The translations under genes were made by a program, and so were the position numbers. Below, piece after piece: positions 32,991-44,600 of a stretch of 64,000 nt of DNA. The DNA is from Diphasiastrum complanatum. Its lineage: Eukaryota; Streptophyta; Lycopodiopsida; Lycopodiales; Lycopodiaceae. The first letter of the stretch is position 1. Every line of letters begins with the position of its first letter. The stretch is taken from the NCBI GenBank assembly GCA_029204225.1, contig CM055103.1, positions 47,070,703 to 47,134,702 on the forward strand, in the 5' to 3' direction. The notes beneath the pieces were generated by a model, which saw nothing but the letters and a program-made list of their open reading frames with translations, had not been told where the DNA came from and made no database searches.

Positions 32991-34975
32991 TATATCGCAC
33001 CGTGGATCGGCTACAAATACATTCAGCCTCGTGCCCTACCCAAGTTCAAACAGCCACTCCCTACCCTGGATTAGCGAGGAAGAAAGAGCCAGCCACCAGA
33101 ATCTCTTGTGGCAAAAAAGGCTTCTAAATCGCAAGAGAGAGATAGATACCAACTAAGGCAGGGTCTAGATTGCTCCTCATCTACCTAACAACAATTCATT
33201 CACCATTGCTGCCTTGTAGGTAACCTACAATAGAAGTTCCACCAAGTTTTATCCAAACAGGACTATACACCTGGAGTTTAGCAGGGTAAAAGTGCGCTTT
33301 CAAATCCATAATCAACCACACTCTAACGTCCCACCTGTCGGTTGAGCCAGCGCAATTCATAGCACTTGCCACAGTCCGTGGATTAACCCATGTTGTCAAG
33401 AAAGTAGCAAGAGAGGGTTAGCATCATAAGGAAAGCGGATCACAGAGGGATCTGTCAGGCTGACGGCCCTGCACTTGCTTTCACCACTCTCATTGAGCTA
33501 CAAAAAAAAAAAATAGCTACTGAACAACAAACCGTCCACTAGACTGCACAGCTTAATCATGTTATGAAAACGTGATTGCAGATCAGGAACTAGCTATCTA
33601 ACGACTACTTCAAAGCAATCTAGGAGTTCAAATCAACCTCTTCATGCGAAGTTTAGTCAGCAACCTTCTTAACCAGAAGGTACTACAGGTTACTGAGACC
33701 AAAACCCATTGCATGCCTTCACCTAAGCATCACAGATACTGATCCATTAGCAAACAGGGTAAGGATGGATTTCACTAACCATACATGCATTGCTCACTTT
33801 GTTTTACCAACGTAAAAAATTAGATCGTTGCACTTTCCATCATGTTCCAACAAGCAAATTCTCTACAGGATTCAGGGAAAAACTTTCCATCCTCAACATG
33901 CAACTAGCTAAACATTGTAATTTTGCTACAAACAATCCATATTAGCCAGATAAATGGATTTATAGCCAATTTATCTATGAACTATACTCAAAATTAAATG
34001 TTTAAGATTTCTCATCGTAGTTTATCTCTCATGAATCTTCACGTAGTTGCTATGCAGCTGACATCTGGCGTGTTATAGTGTAGATGATGGCAAGAATGGT
34101 GCAAGGCTCGATCGCATCGTGGCTTGCTTTTGATTGCACTACGGCTTTTGATAGCTTTTGATCGCTTTGACCTCATGGATAGCTTTTGATTGCACCGTGG
34201 CTTGCTGTGGAGGTATCGGCTACAAATACATGTAACTCCAGTTTAGACCTTGCTTCTGAAAGTTTTGAAGACACATCCTGCCCGAAAATCAAATTTGAGG
34301 TGATGAATCTGATTGGGCCTCCGTCACGCTAAATTTTCCAGTAGAAAGGTACATATTTTTTTCTTAGTTGGATGTTTGTAATGTGAGCAATGGAGCGACT
34401 ATTTGGGGAGCTGACATAAAATGAGCCGAGAGATCGGGATGATAATGATTCCTAATTGTTGTGGTGTGCATAAAAGTTCTGTAGAGGCACTTTATTTTAT
34501 GAATTCATTGTCTGTTGGGAAGGATAGAAGTGGAGAAACCTTTACTGTGTATGCTTAAATGTTCTATACATGCCCAAAAAAGGGATAAAAAATTATCATA
34601 GCTCAGCGATTGTTTGATTCAAGATGGATTTAGAGAGGCTCTTCTAATTAAACAACAAGTGTTTTTCCATTCACAATTGCATCCATTCTGGTTATTTAGC
34701 CAGGCGATCTATAAATTAGAATAGAATTTTTTTTTTTCATCTATATGGATCTATGCAGCACAACATTTGTGGAAAGGCCATACTTACAATTAGGAGGAAA
34801 GTGGGTCGCTACACCACAAATAGTAGCACCTTTTTTGTTGTGTGCAGATCTGACCCATGGAGCTCGGGTGCTATTGGCATTCTTGATTAGCTCTGAAGAT
34901 TGAAAGGCGTGAGGCAGATTAATAATCATCAGTGCTGACTCCAAAACCCAAGAATAATGCCATCATACATCCATC

Positions 34976-34982
<7 letters not shown>
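32991..34982. other. Unassigned region with two distant direct repeats
   Basis: ATCGGCTACAAATACAT occurs at 33006-33022 and 34215-34231, each preceded by GCACCGTGG within about 25 bp, bracketing 1.2 kb. Inside, a minus-strand frame (33196-33399) is unusually rich in Trp and varied residues but matches nothing I know. Near 34805-34845 the words CTACACCACAAATAGTAGC and TTTTTTGTTGTGTG faintly resemble a CACTA-type end. No gene is called. Confidence 0.35.

Positions 34983-35040
<58 letters not shown>
34983..35040. repeat. (CT)n microsatellite
   Basis: About 29 CT dinucleotides, followed by a short diverged repeat of CACGAACTA plus CCCTCTCTC. Confidence 0.97.
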
Positions 35041-35043
<3 letters not shown>

Positions 35044-35146
35044 AACTACCCTCCCCCTCTCTCACGAACTACCCTCTCTCTCACGAACTATTTTTCTTTT
35101 GTATTTCTCTAAGTTCCACTGATTTTTTTCCTGCACATGGCCAATG

Positions 35147-35224
35147 ATGATGGAGTCAGCATCGGCAGAGAGATGATGGAGTCAGTATCGGCAGAGCGAT
35201 GATGGAGTAAGTGTTGGCATAGGG
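35147..35224. repeat. Three 26-bp tandem units
   Basis: Units at 35147-35172, 35173-35198 and 35199-35224 each begin ATGATGGAGT. The third is most diverged. Confidence 0.9.
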
Positions 35225-36275
35225 TGATGAAGGTAAAGCTAATCCAAGATGAGCTGCATGTTGATGCATTATTTTTCTGCCAAAGTGATTTCTTCTGTGG
35301 GATGATCCTTATCCTATTTTCCAATGCTAGTCAATCAGTCAACCGCCCCTATCCTTGTGTGTTGTTAGCGACCTTCTATGGAAGTTTCATGATGAAAGTA
35401 GCAAGCGAGACAATGTAGCTCCTAACTAATGTACATCCATGGAGAAAATAGCACCCCTACCTCGAAATGCCAGCTACCTCAAAAGGCCTCAAGGGGCTTT
35501 CATTTTTGCTAACACAGATCCCCCTCACCAGTAGTCCATTGTTGCTGATTTTTTTGCAAGCATCTTGGATTGCTATGGTGTTGGCGGTCCCGACATATGC
35601 GTGAACTGCTTCTGTAGTTATGTCTTTTGACTGATCTGAATCGGTTTGGTGAAGCCTCAACTGCAGCGGCAGATATGGTGAGGTGAGCCTCTTTAGATTT
35701 TCATTTGATCTTTGGATTTTGTCTTGCGCTCTTACTTCAAACTTTGTTCCTGATGCAAAATAATCATCATTTTTGTGTAGATAGTTAGCACGTGATTTAC
35801 TACAATTCTAACTTTGAGTTTTCTCAAGAAGCTGCTATAGATTCTAAAGGGGTGCCATATGATGCTTTTAGGAGGAATGATTACCAACTAGTTCACCGGA
35901 AAGCTTTCTCACATTGTGTCAGTGATATTAACTCAAAATTTCCAAAGATAGTGGTATCCCGCTTGAGTATCCATTGAATGAGATAGACCACACCACACAT
36001 TTATTTAGTTTAAAACAATTTGAGTAAAGTGAAATGCCTATGCGGTTGTGATTACTAACGAACTCAATTGTCTGCTCAAAAGGACTTTGCCCATATTGAC
36101 ATACACAATTGTCAGACCCTATGTGTAAGGCGGCTGACTCTTTGCAATGATCTGTGCCCCGGGTGTGGGGTGGAGGCAGTGTTCTAGAAACTTTTTTGAG
36201 GTTTTTTTGAAGAAAATTCTTATTTTAAGAAGTGTTTTGGATCCTATGATAAAGGTACTCATAGTTGCCAGTTTT
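35225..36275. other. Unassigned region, possible degenerate exon
   Basis: A 61-codon plus-strand frame at 35792-35977 follows TTTTTGTGTAG, a fair 3' splice acceptor, and has an ordinary amino-acid composition (SKGVPYDAFRRNDYQLVHRK). It has no ATG start and no recognisable domain, so it is only a possible host exon. Nothing else is supported. Confidence 0.3.
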
Positions 36276-36665
36276 TGTGAAAATTGTCAACGTTTTCTAG
36301 CTAGTTTGAGGCCTAAATTGGCAATTTTTGTACATAGTTTTGGATCTAACCTTTCACATGTGTGAAAGAGGCCTAGATACTTTTTTTTAGTGTATATTTC
36401 ATATTGAAGAGACTTCTCAAACTTCAAAACCTTCTAAATGACACCAGAATCATGTAGGCCAAAATTGGCTATTTTAGGCTACTGGTGCCCTAAAATTGGG
36501 TCCTAAGTTCTAGAGGGAGGAGAGAGAGTCATCTCTTTCACCTATATTAGGCTGAAATTCGTGGAGAACAGGTTGGAGAAACTTATTTGATTGTTGAGAG
36601 AGATCAATTGATCATTGTCACAGTTTCTTCCTCCATTGAGAGCATTGCTTTGTGGATTGTGGTTG
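36276..36665 (+). mobile_element. Partial LTR of the young-copia family, plus orientation
   Basis: Starts TGTGAAAATTGTCAAC and runs through CTAGCTAG, TCACATGTGTGAAA, the GAACAGGTTGGAGAAAC block and CTTCCTCCATTGAGAGCATTG. All occur in the reverse complement of the LTRs at 17019 and 21527. It is clearly diverged and stops about 390 bp in. Confidence 0.8.
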
Positions 36666-37059
36666 CTGTTGGAAGCCCTGTTTACTGCTATTTTGGCTGC
36701 TATCAATACCTTTTATTAGTTTCTTTTGTCTCTTGAATGCTTTGTCAAGTTCATGTGTATCAAAGGTAGCATTAGGATGCTTTGCCATTTCTAGCTTTTG
36801 TAGCTTGTTGTGCAAAGATCTTAGCTAGAACATTTGGGATCTTAGATCCATTCAAGATCCACTTTTGCCATAGTTTTCCTCTACAAAACTTGAGATTAAG
36901 GCATAAAAAATTTAACAAAACAAATTTCAAGTTAATTTTTTTGAGAAAGCTATCGATTTCATTCTTGGATTATTCAGACTTTCTCGAACACCGGTTGGAG
37001 GTACTCGGGAGGAAAAAAAAAAAATGCCTCAGAACCTCTCACCGCGGCTGGAGGTTCTG

Positions 37060-37062
<3 letters not shown>
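36666..37062. other. Unassigned sequence, small GC-rich repeat at right end
   Basis: No gene is supported. CACCGGTTGGAGGTACTC (near 36989) and CACCGCGGCTGGAGGTTC (near 37039) are diverged direct copies. CAGAACCTC at 37030-37038 pairs with GAGGTTCTG at 37051-37059. Confidence 0.35.

Positions 37063-37095
<33 letters not shown>
37063..37095. repeat. (AT)n microsatellite
   Basis: About 15 AT dinucleotides. Confidence 0.95.
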
Positions 37096-37097
<2 letters not shown>

Positions 37098-37693
37098 GAC
37101 TCAGTCCTTTTTAGCGCATCAAGACCGTTTGGAATCACCTTTCAAATACAGATTCATCCTAAGACTCAAGTTTTGGGTTTGAGAAGTCTGATGAAGGAGA
37201 ATGGATATAAATGTAGAGACATTATAGTTTGTATTGGTGGTTATGCCTAAACCATAAAGGCAAGTAAGTACTTAATACCTCAAGCGATAGGGGTTGTTAC
37301 CGCTAATTTTGATAATATAACAAAAGAATACGGTTTGAAAAAAGATTTGTTATTAATGTGTCATTTCTTGGTGAATGTTATATACTTTTTATTTGATTTG
37401 AAAAGGATTTTTGACATATGATATGTATATGAAAAGTTTTATAATATTATGTGTATGCTTGAGTTTAGTACACAATTGTGTCATACCCAATTGAAAGTCC
37501 ATTGGTTATCTTGACATCCAAAGTCTCTTTGGTCTCAAGTTCGAGCCTCCCCTTGGAAACCAAGAAGCATACCCAATTGAAACGTTGTTCACATACTATT
37601 AAATTATCGAATTTTTGTAATTAAACAATGTCTTGAAATTCTCAAGTCCATTTTTGAAAATGGATTTTGCCAAAGTCCAAAAGTAATTGATAC
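37096..37693. other. Unassigned AT-rich sequence
   Basis: No gene or repeat is recognised. The last 8 bases (37686-37693, ATTGATAC) are the left target duplication of the MITE that follows. Confidence 0.35.
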
Positions 37694-38386
37694 CATAGAT
37701 GCACTGCGATTCTGAATCGCGATTTAGAAACGCGTTTCGAGATTTTCTCAGATCGCGCAGAATAGGTGTCTTTTTTTTTTTGAAATTTGTTTTAGGCAAT
37801 ATGGGTATCAGATGAAGCTCTGATTGAAAGCATTATGACTGTGTAGTTTACTGACTATTTCGGGTGCAAAACACCAAAAAGTGTGTTTTCACTCAGGAAA
37901 TTGGAAGGCCAAATCATGAAGGGGATCGTTGCCCCCCAAATCCCCCACCAGGGGACTGCCCCCACCCCCCCCCCAGACCCCCTGTTTCTTGGGGGGCTAC
38001 CGCCCCCCGAACCCCCTAGAGCTTCCTACTATATAGACATTGTAGATAAAATTGCTACCACCCGCCTTGTAGATAAGAATGGGGCCCAAATGCGCACCGA
38101 GAAGGGCGCCCAATATTTATGCAGCCAATTGTATGTACATTGCACTCACATCTCCAGTGAAACGATTGCAAAAGTGATCATCATCCATACAGTTGATAGT
38201 CCAAACTATAGCATTAACATTTACTGAAAACCAGAGCAAATGACAACCAGATAGCTACTGAAAATAAGATTTGTTTGTGCCTCATCTACTACACTTTTGA
38301 GAGCCAAAACGCTGGTTTGACCATTGATCCCCTAAAAAAATTTCAGCCATAAGCTATTTCAGCCATCGCGATTCGGTGCATCTATG
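37694..38386. mobile_element. hAT-like non-autonomous element (MITE), 693 bp
   Basis: Terminal inverted repeats begin CATAGATGCAC on both ends (perfect over 11 bp), followed on each side by a GAATCGCGAT block that is offset by a short insertion on the left. It is flanked by identical 8-bp duplications ATTGATAC (37686-37693 and 38387-38394). Eight-bp target duplications and short termini of this kind are the signature of the hAT superfamily (family knowledge). The interior has no transposase. It contains a strongly C-rich block at 37931-38016 with GGGGGG/CCCCCC complementarity at 37991-38008. Confidence 0.82.
37931..38016 (-). other. C-rich block, G-quadruplex potential on the minus strand
   Basis: At least five C-runs of five or more bases occur within 86 bp, with an intervening G6/C6 pair able to form a small hairpin (37991-38008). 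Confidence 0.6.
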
Positions 38387-40330
38387 ATTGATACTATGTT
38401 CAAACAACATTCATTCCTTGTAAATGAATAAATACATTTTTCTTAAGATTGATTCACACACATGCCATTCAAAGAAAGCATATTTGAAGTATATGTTGGA
38501 TCTCCAAGTGGCTTTGACATTTCCTTACATCCTTCTCCAATTTTTTTGTTTTCATAACATGGTTGCATCTAATTTGTAGGCAAATTCTTGCTTTTAGCGA
38601 GTAATAAATTTTTTTTCGTGTTTCCCTACCTAATGTCATATCTTCTATTCCTATCAAATCGACATGAACTGATGTTACAAAGTGATATACAAAGTCAATG
38701 ATTAGTGATATCACATTTCAACAATTACCTTCAAAACAATAATCAACCTAGCATTAGACTACTTGTTTTTCTCAAGTTCTCTATACAATATAGAACACTA
38801 CTGAATCAATTACAATCCTATGTATAATTAACTATGGATTGAAGAGCATACAATGAAATAATATTAATCATCAATGAATTTTATCATGTTACATCAACAT
38901 AACATTTAGAAAATTCAGATTTACAAGCCCAAACTCATTTTCTAAAAAAAAAAAAATGTTGTATCATAAGACATTGAGCTTTCTACTACTTGTACCAAAG
39001 TTTATTATTATCTATTAAGATTTTAAATGTATACTCAAAAGTTAAAACAAAGTGATATCAAATTTCCTATTATAAAATACATACGTATGAAGATCATGGT
39101 TATATTTCAAACTCAAAATATAAATCCATTGCACAAGATAATTTGATAAATTTTTAAATTCTATCTTAATAGTACATCAATTTTATCTCTACAAAAAATT
39201 CAACTTATTGTTCTCGTGTTATGTCATGAACGCCTTCCCATAAGCTAAAATTGTTGGCTTGACATGAAGCAAAGGCCTTTGTGTTAGAATACTGTATGGT
39301 TCTTGTTTTAATAATTCATATTATCCTTTACGATTGATTTCTTCACCAACTCCCATGAGCAACTTTAACACATAGTATATTGCATTTGCAAGACAAGGGC
39401 AACATAAAAAAACATTCAACAAATATGCATATTGAAAGAGATTTTGAAATACATCAACTCATAAAAAAATGTATTTTTTCAAGCACCAGCGTATTACTTG
39501 TAAGGGTACGTAGTAGCCAATACTTGGTAGAATGTAAACTGCCAGGAAAGATCCAGAAATGTTGGCTACTGCAGCACAATCTCTACAATTGCAGTATATA
39601 CTATGGATATTTGCATATCAGAACCAAGACTTTCTTCACAACCAGCTGGGTAGCCTGAAAATTCGTTATCAACTAACGGGATTATCAACACGAGGAAATC
39701 CTGCAGAATCAGCTGAGGAAAACAAACATACATGTCTATGCATAAATTCTCTCTTGTGTTTCTTCGTTTATGCGGCAGATTGGAGTAAACTCCTGGCCTC
39801 AGGGAGAGGAGATTACGTAATCACTAATGCCACTTATTGGCGCGCCGTTTATAGTTGAATTTGTACTGTTATTTCAACTGCAAAAACCTAGCTAACTGCC
39901 TATACTCTCGACCAGCAGACAAATGAAAGCTTTAATTGTTCTCTTATCATGAACCCTTCAGTTGAAGAAGCCACAAAATGAGCCAAATGAAAAATGAGTA
40001 ACAGTAGATTGTCTAACTTCCAATCTAATCAGATAGACAGAAAAGGATGAGAGAGAAAGAGTGAGAAGGGAGGGCGATTATGACAGATTGCCGTAGAAGG
40101 CAACACAATCGCTGCACTCACAGTCTAGATATTTGCACATCCGGCACCCAAGACAAACACATTCTTGACACCAATCGCAATTGCGCTCTCTTGGACAACC
40201 CCTTATCTTCTGTCGCACCCTTCTTTCTGCCAACTCCTCGCATGAAGCCAACCTACTGCAATAGCATCACCATTAAACGTAAGTTAACTTGCCGTATCTA
40301 TACTGAAAGCGCAGCTCACTTCGTACTCTA
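38387..40330. other. Unassigned, mostly very AT-rich region
   Basis: No gene is supported. 38400-39400 is extremely AT-rich with no long frame. Plus-strand frames at 39380-39858 and 40080-40331 carry no recognisable motif; the last ends near a GTAAGTTA donor-like sequence at about 40279, which alone is not evidence of a gene. Confidence 0.35.
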
Positions 40331-40723
40331 ACCTGCAAGCAAACAGCTTATATTAAACCACCTTGTTTGATTATTAGGCCCCGGTAGCTAGAGCCTAATT
40401 AGTGGTAGTTGATATGAAATACGTCTTCTGCAGTCGAATCGGTGAGTTTGTTCTTTTTCTGTCTTTTCAGATTGTTTTTTCTATGAATTATAATGGTAGT
40501 ATTCACACTGAGGTAAATAATAACTAAATATTATGTGACCGTCAGTTACATTCACGACGACGTTTGAGAGGGACGCCTAATCCACCTGTTCGCATCTATG
40601 TAGAGGCTTCAGCCTACAATATGTAGTTAGAGTATCTCTGGCTCTCTCTCTTGGTGTGTGATGCTCTCTCTCTTTCCTCTCTCGCTGATCTTGTGATAGC
40701 TGCTTGCTGCCCATTCTGTATCA
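40331..40723 (+). mobile_element. Right end of an LTR (left boundary not located)
   Basis: CT-rich sequence ends CTGTATCA directly before a primer-binding site, the expected LTR/PBS junction of a plus-strand element. The start is a guess: TGTTTGATTATTAGG near 40364 is one option. Confidence 0.55.
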
Positions 40724-40735
40724 TGGTATCAGAGC
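40724..40735 (+). other. Primer-binding site (initiator-Met type)
   Basis: TGGTATCAGAGC followed by GAGG, the form common in plant copia elements. Confidence 0.88.
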
Positions 40736-42178
40736 GAGGTTTGTCCACACCTTCCATTCACGGCCGACATCTCCCTGTCTGAACTCACTAGATTTGAACT
40801 GTGCTTTTCAAGTCTTGAAAATGTAGAGCCTTTGTCTGTATCGTGAAAGTCTGGGTGGGACTTGCTGTAAATAATTCTTACGATCAAGGATGAAGGGTAC
40901 TACAGGCCTGTGTGAAGTTGTTTCTATGGAGCGCTGCTTCCTATGAGTTAAGCTCAACGATTATGCTTAACGTATCACCATGCAGCGATATGCATCTGCA
41001 TGTGTGAACAGAGAGAGACCTGCTATCGTACTGAACAGCACCAACAACGGGATGGTCCTGCATTTGCCTTGCAGCACCATCGTTACCTAGGTCTTAATTA
41101 TTGGGATCTCATTTTTTTCACAAATTTGATTGTTGTAATTTTCTCATGGACGAAATCTTGATACTACGTAACTCTAATGAATAGAATCTTGAAACTACAG
41201 AGGCCTCCTGGATGGAGTTAAAAAAACACCTTGCACTGACTACATGAGATGCTTATGATTAGCATGAATGCTATAAGCATGACTTATGAACATGGGTTTT
41301 ACTTGTAAATATAGCTGGTTACACAAGTACAGAATTTTGCATAGCTTTACTCTTCAAGAACTGTCGTAGCATGTTCACTTTAGATCATAAGATATTAGTG
41401 TAGTATATAGGATTACCGTTCCCAAAGAGATGGATAGTTCACAATAATCGGAAAAAATAAGGCTTTTTATGTTTTAGCATATGAAAACCTGGTTATCATC
41501 AGATATTAGAGAGGTCAGGCGGCCAGTACTACCTTAATGTAATGCAATAGTACCACACTAGTTAAGTTGATTTTCCAGAGTTTCAAATAATTCTGATGAA
41601 ATACTCAGAGTTCTTAGTGATTTCAAAAGTTCGACAAAATTAAATCTATCAACAATTGATATACTCCTTATCAAGAAGTTTTGATAAGTTCTGTTCTACT
41701 AAATCTGAGGTTCCCACAGTCAAATCTTAGAAATTGTTAGCCATGGCTTGGAACTATCGAACAATATTATTCGCCAATGAACTACACTCGAACACTTCTA
41801 AAATTGAGTTCAACCTTCATTAATGAATCTCACTTCCGAATAGGTACTAGATGATGGAAATAATAGAAAACTAATTGTCCAAATCTATCAGGCTCTGTAA
41901 CGTAACGAAACGAAAGTAGACAAAACGAAGCGAAGCGAAACTTGAACGAGCTCTGATTTTGATATTGCTGAAGCGAAGTAATCGCGAAGCGAAAATAGTC
42001 GCGAACGAAATCAATTTGGATGGAGTTCAAATATGATTGTTGGTCACTGCCTACTATATCATTCCTACAATCGTCCATAATGTAGACAGACACTGCTGAC
42101 CTACATTATAGATTAATATAGCATTCAACAAGATTGAACCAGTGTGCGGAATTGATTAAACAAGTAAATGAGATAAAT
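40736..42178. other. Leader-like sequence without gag, then unassigned
   Basis: No gag frame follows the primer site, so the element is truncated. A GCGAA-rich stretch lies at 41897-42010 (listed separately). Nothing else is recognised. Confidence 0.4.
41897..42010. repeat. Degenerate GCGAA/ACGAA repeat stretch
   Basis: AACGAAACGAAAG, ACGAAGCGAAGCGAAAC, GAAGCGAAG, CGCGAAGCGAAA and CGCGAACGAAA occur in 114 bp, in two sub-clusters split by about 25 bp of other sequence. Confidence 0.75.
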
Positions 42179-42667
42179 TGTTACGTCCATGTCCTGTAAA
42201 ACGGAATCGGAATAATTCTTGACGTGGATAGCCGGTCACTCCAGGTGTATATGGTTATTAGTTATGCCTCATCATTCCGAGCTTGGCTTGTATAGTGATT
42301 AATAATCATATGAGAGCCCAGACCTATAATTGGACATAGGGGCACATGCATAGTGAATGACTGCTTTCATGCAAGAATAGGAGGTCAATAGCTCAATATG
42401 GGTTGCATGGGACTCCTAAAAGGAATATTCTCTCTCTCTTGAGGAGAATAAGTCTAGTGGATAATCGCCTATCTTCCTATTGGAAATTCAGTTTCTTGAG
42501 CCTGTTTCTCCTCCTCTCTCTTAGGTTCTTCACTATGGCTTGGGGGCTAGGTCCAAGAGGAAACTCCAGGAGAGATCTAGGTTTGGATAGGTGGTTTTGA
42601 TCCACAGGTGTCCTTTTGGTTGTTTTGCAACAAGATCTAGTCAGATCTTCATATGGTGATCCTTACA
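42179..42667 (+). repeat. 5' LTR of plus-strand gypsy
   Basis: Begins TGTTACGTCCATGTCC and ends GGTGATCCTTACA. Confidence 0.95.
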
Positions 42668-42668
42668 G

Positions 42669-42680
42669 TGGTATCAGAGC
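42669..42680 (+). other. Primer-binding site (initiator-Met type)
   Basis: TGGTATCAGAGC, one base after the LTR. Confidence 0.93.
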
Positions 42681-44600
42681 TATGGATTTGCATCAATCAG
42701 AAGGTGGAGCTACTTCTTGTATTTTCTCAGTTTTTGTGGATTTCTCCTTGCATGTTACTTCAAGATGGTGTAATTGGTCTCCAAGTAGGTGGCTTCTCTG
42801 AATTTGGTGTACTTTCAGCCTAAAGATCATATTTATGGGGTTTCTCCATAGTTTTTGGTGGAAATCTATGGATTTTTTATGATTTTAGTGGATTTTTCAC
42901 CTAGAATTGAAGTTTTTTGCTTGAAATTGATTATAGGTACTAGTGTAGTACGTTTTTCAGATTGTATTTGCTGTTTTACAGTCATTGTTGATTGGATCTA
43001 ATGATTGCATGATGTTGGAATAGTCAAAAGGAGGATTAGATAGTGATTTTGGACAAAAAAATTGGGGTTTTTTGACCATAAATGGGCTATAGAAACCATG
43101 TTTGACTAGATTCAGAACTTTTAGTGCTTGCATGCAATGGATTTACGGGGATTTGGATCTGTTTGCACGAATTTGTGGATTTTTCCCACAAATTTTGGTC
43201 AAAATTGGTCAAAAACCAAGATTTTTTTATGTTTTTTGGACTAATTTTGGGGTAGATCTCAAAATTCTCAGACAAGACTTTGTATGAACCTTTTCAGAGA
43301 TGTAATGAAGCTTTCCCTGAGCTGTCATGAAGTTTGGAAGGGATTAGACACCATTAGGGGGCTCAAAACACCAAAAATTAGTGTATTTTTTATGATTTTT
43401 TAGCATGAATACCTCTCAATTGGGGGTCTGAACCTGTTGGTTCTTGTTACAAGCTTGAAGATATGATGGATTGCGTCTGTTTTGAGCCATCATGCATCCA
43501 ATTTGGATAGTTGAGCATAAGACACCATCATGTTGAAGTTTTGCTTGTTGAAGGAGGCCAAAATTTGCATTTTTTGCATGATCTGAGGTTATGATTGCTT
43601 GCTGGACCTGTTAAAAGCTTCTATGCCTCTCTAATGAAGCTTATTAGAGTGCTTGTAACCTTTGATCCAAGGCTTTTGGGGCTGGGATATGTTTTTTGAT
43701 GATACCTCTCCAAAAAAGTGCGCCCTCCTACTTGTTTTTCAGCCATTTACTGCTCGCATGTGTGAAGCCAGAGTGCAGGGTGACATGGCAAGTGCCTTGT
43801 AGACCCACTCTCCCTCTGTACTGTGCTTTACAACGACCAATTTGGTTTTCTATCGAAAGTTTGGCAATTTTTGAACTAAAATTTGCAAAAATTTTGAAAT
43901 GTTCTGATGCATGCATGCCTGTAACTCAATGTAGTGCTTGTCTGTTGATGAAAATGTATGGATGGACCTATATGCATGCATGGATGCATGTTGCATGCGT
44001 AATCAGTAGAATGATCAGAAGATTTCTTGCATGAAGCTATTTTTGGCAATTCTAGCTCAAAAAGCAGATTTCCTAGTGGCTAAGCTAATTACGGGATTTT
44101 TTTCGTTTTTTTGAAAAAATCAGTGCATGTCGAGTTTTGATATGTGATAGTGCCTATGAATTTGATAAATCGATAATTTTAATCGATTTTCACAGTTGGT
44201 CCAGATTTTGTGAATCCCAGTGCTAATTTCCCAGTTTCTTGGCAATTCACCTAAAAATTGATTTTTTTTTAAATCACTGCATGTCACGTTGGATGCATGC
44301 TAGATGCTTCAGAATTCTTCTAATATGAGATGGTAACTGTGAAACTCTCAAGTCGATGTTTGGTCGATTTTCACAGTTTAGGTCCATATTGAATGGAATT
44401 TGAAAATCCCAGTTTACGTAAAATTTGAGGAAACCATGGACGTTTTCGATTTGTTCCAATTCATTGGTTATTGATCAAACAGAAATGACTTATAAAGTGA
44501 ATGATCTTACTGAGTTGAAATCAGTTGATTGTTATGATCATTGTACCCTTCACTTTTAGTTGAAGATTTTGTGAATCTGTCAATTAAGGAGCATTTCTTG
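42681..44600 (+). other. Gypsy 5' leader
   Basis: Homologous, in reverse orientation, to 29502-31120. No credible frame. Confidence 0.75.

Noticed and set aside
33196-33399. Minus-strand Trp-rich frame, considered as a secreted barwin/expansin-like fragment because another frame reads CGKCYELRW
   Set aside because: Only a few residues resemble such domains, the two suggestive stretches are in different frames, and the rest does not fit.
34800-34850. CACTA-like terminus
   Set aside because: TTTTTTGTTGTGTG and CTACACCACAAATAGTAGC only loosely resemble CACTA ends; no partner terminus or 3-bp duplication was found.
34932-35147. 71-codon plus-strand frame rich in Ser-Leu
   Set aside because: Translation of the (CT)n microsatellite, with no coding signal outside it.
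37991-38008. G6/C6 hairpin as a transcription terminator
   Set aside because: Lies inside a MITE and is not downstream of any gene; nuclear plant genes do not use such terminators.
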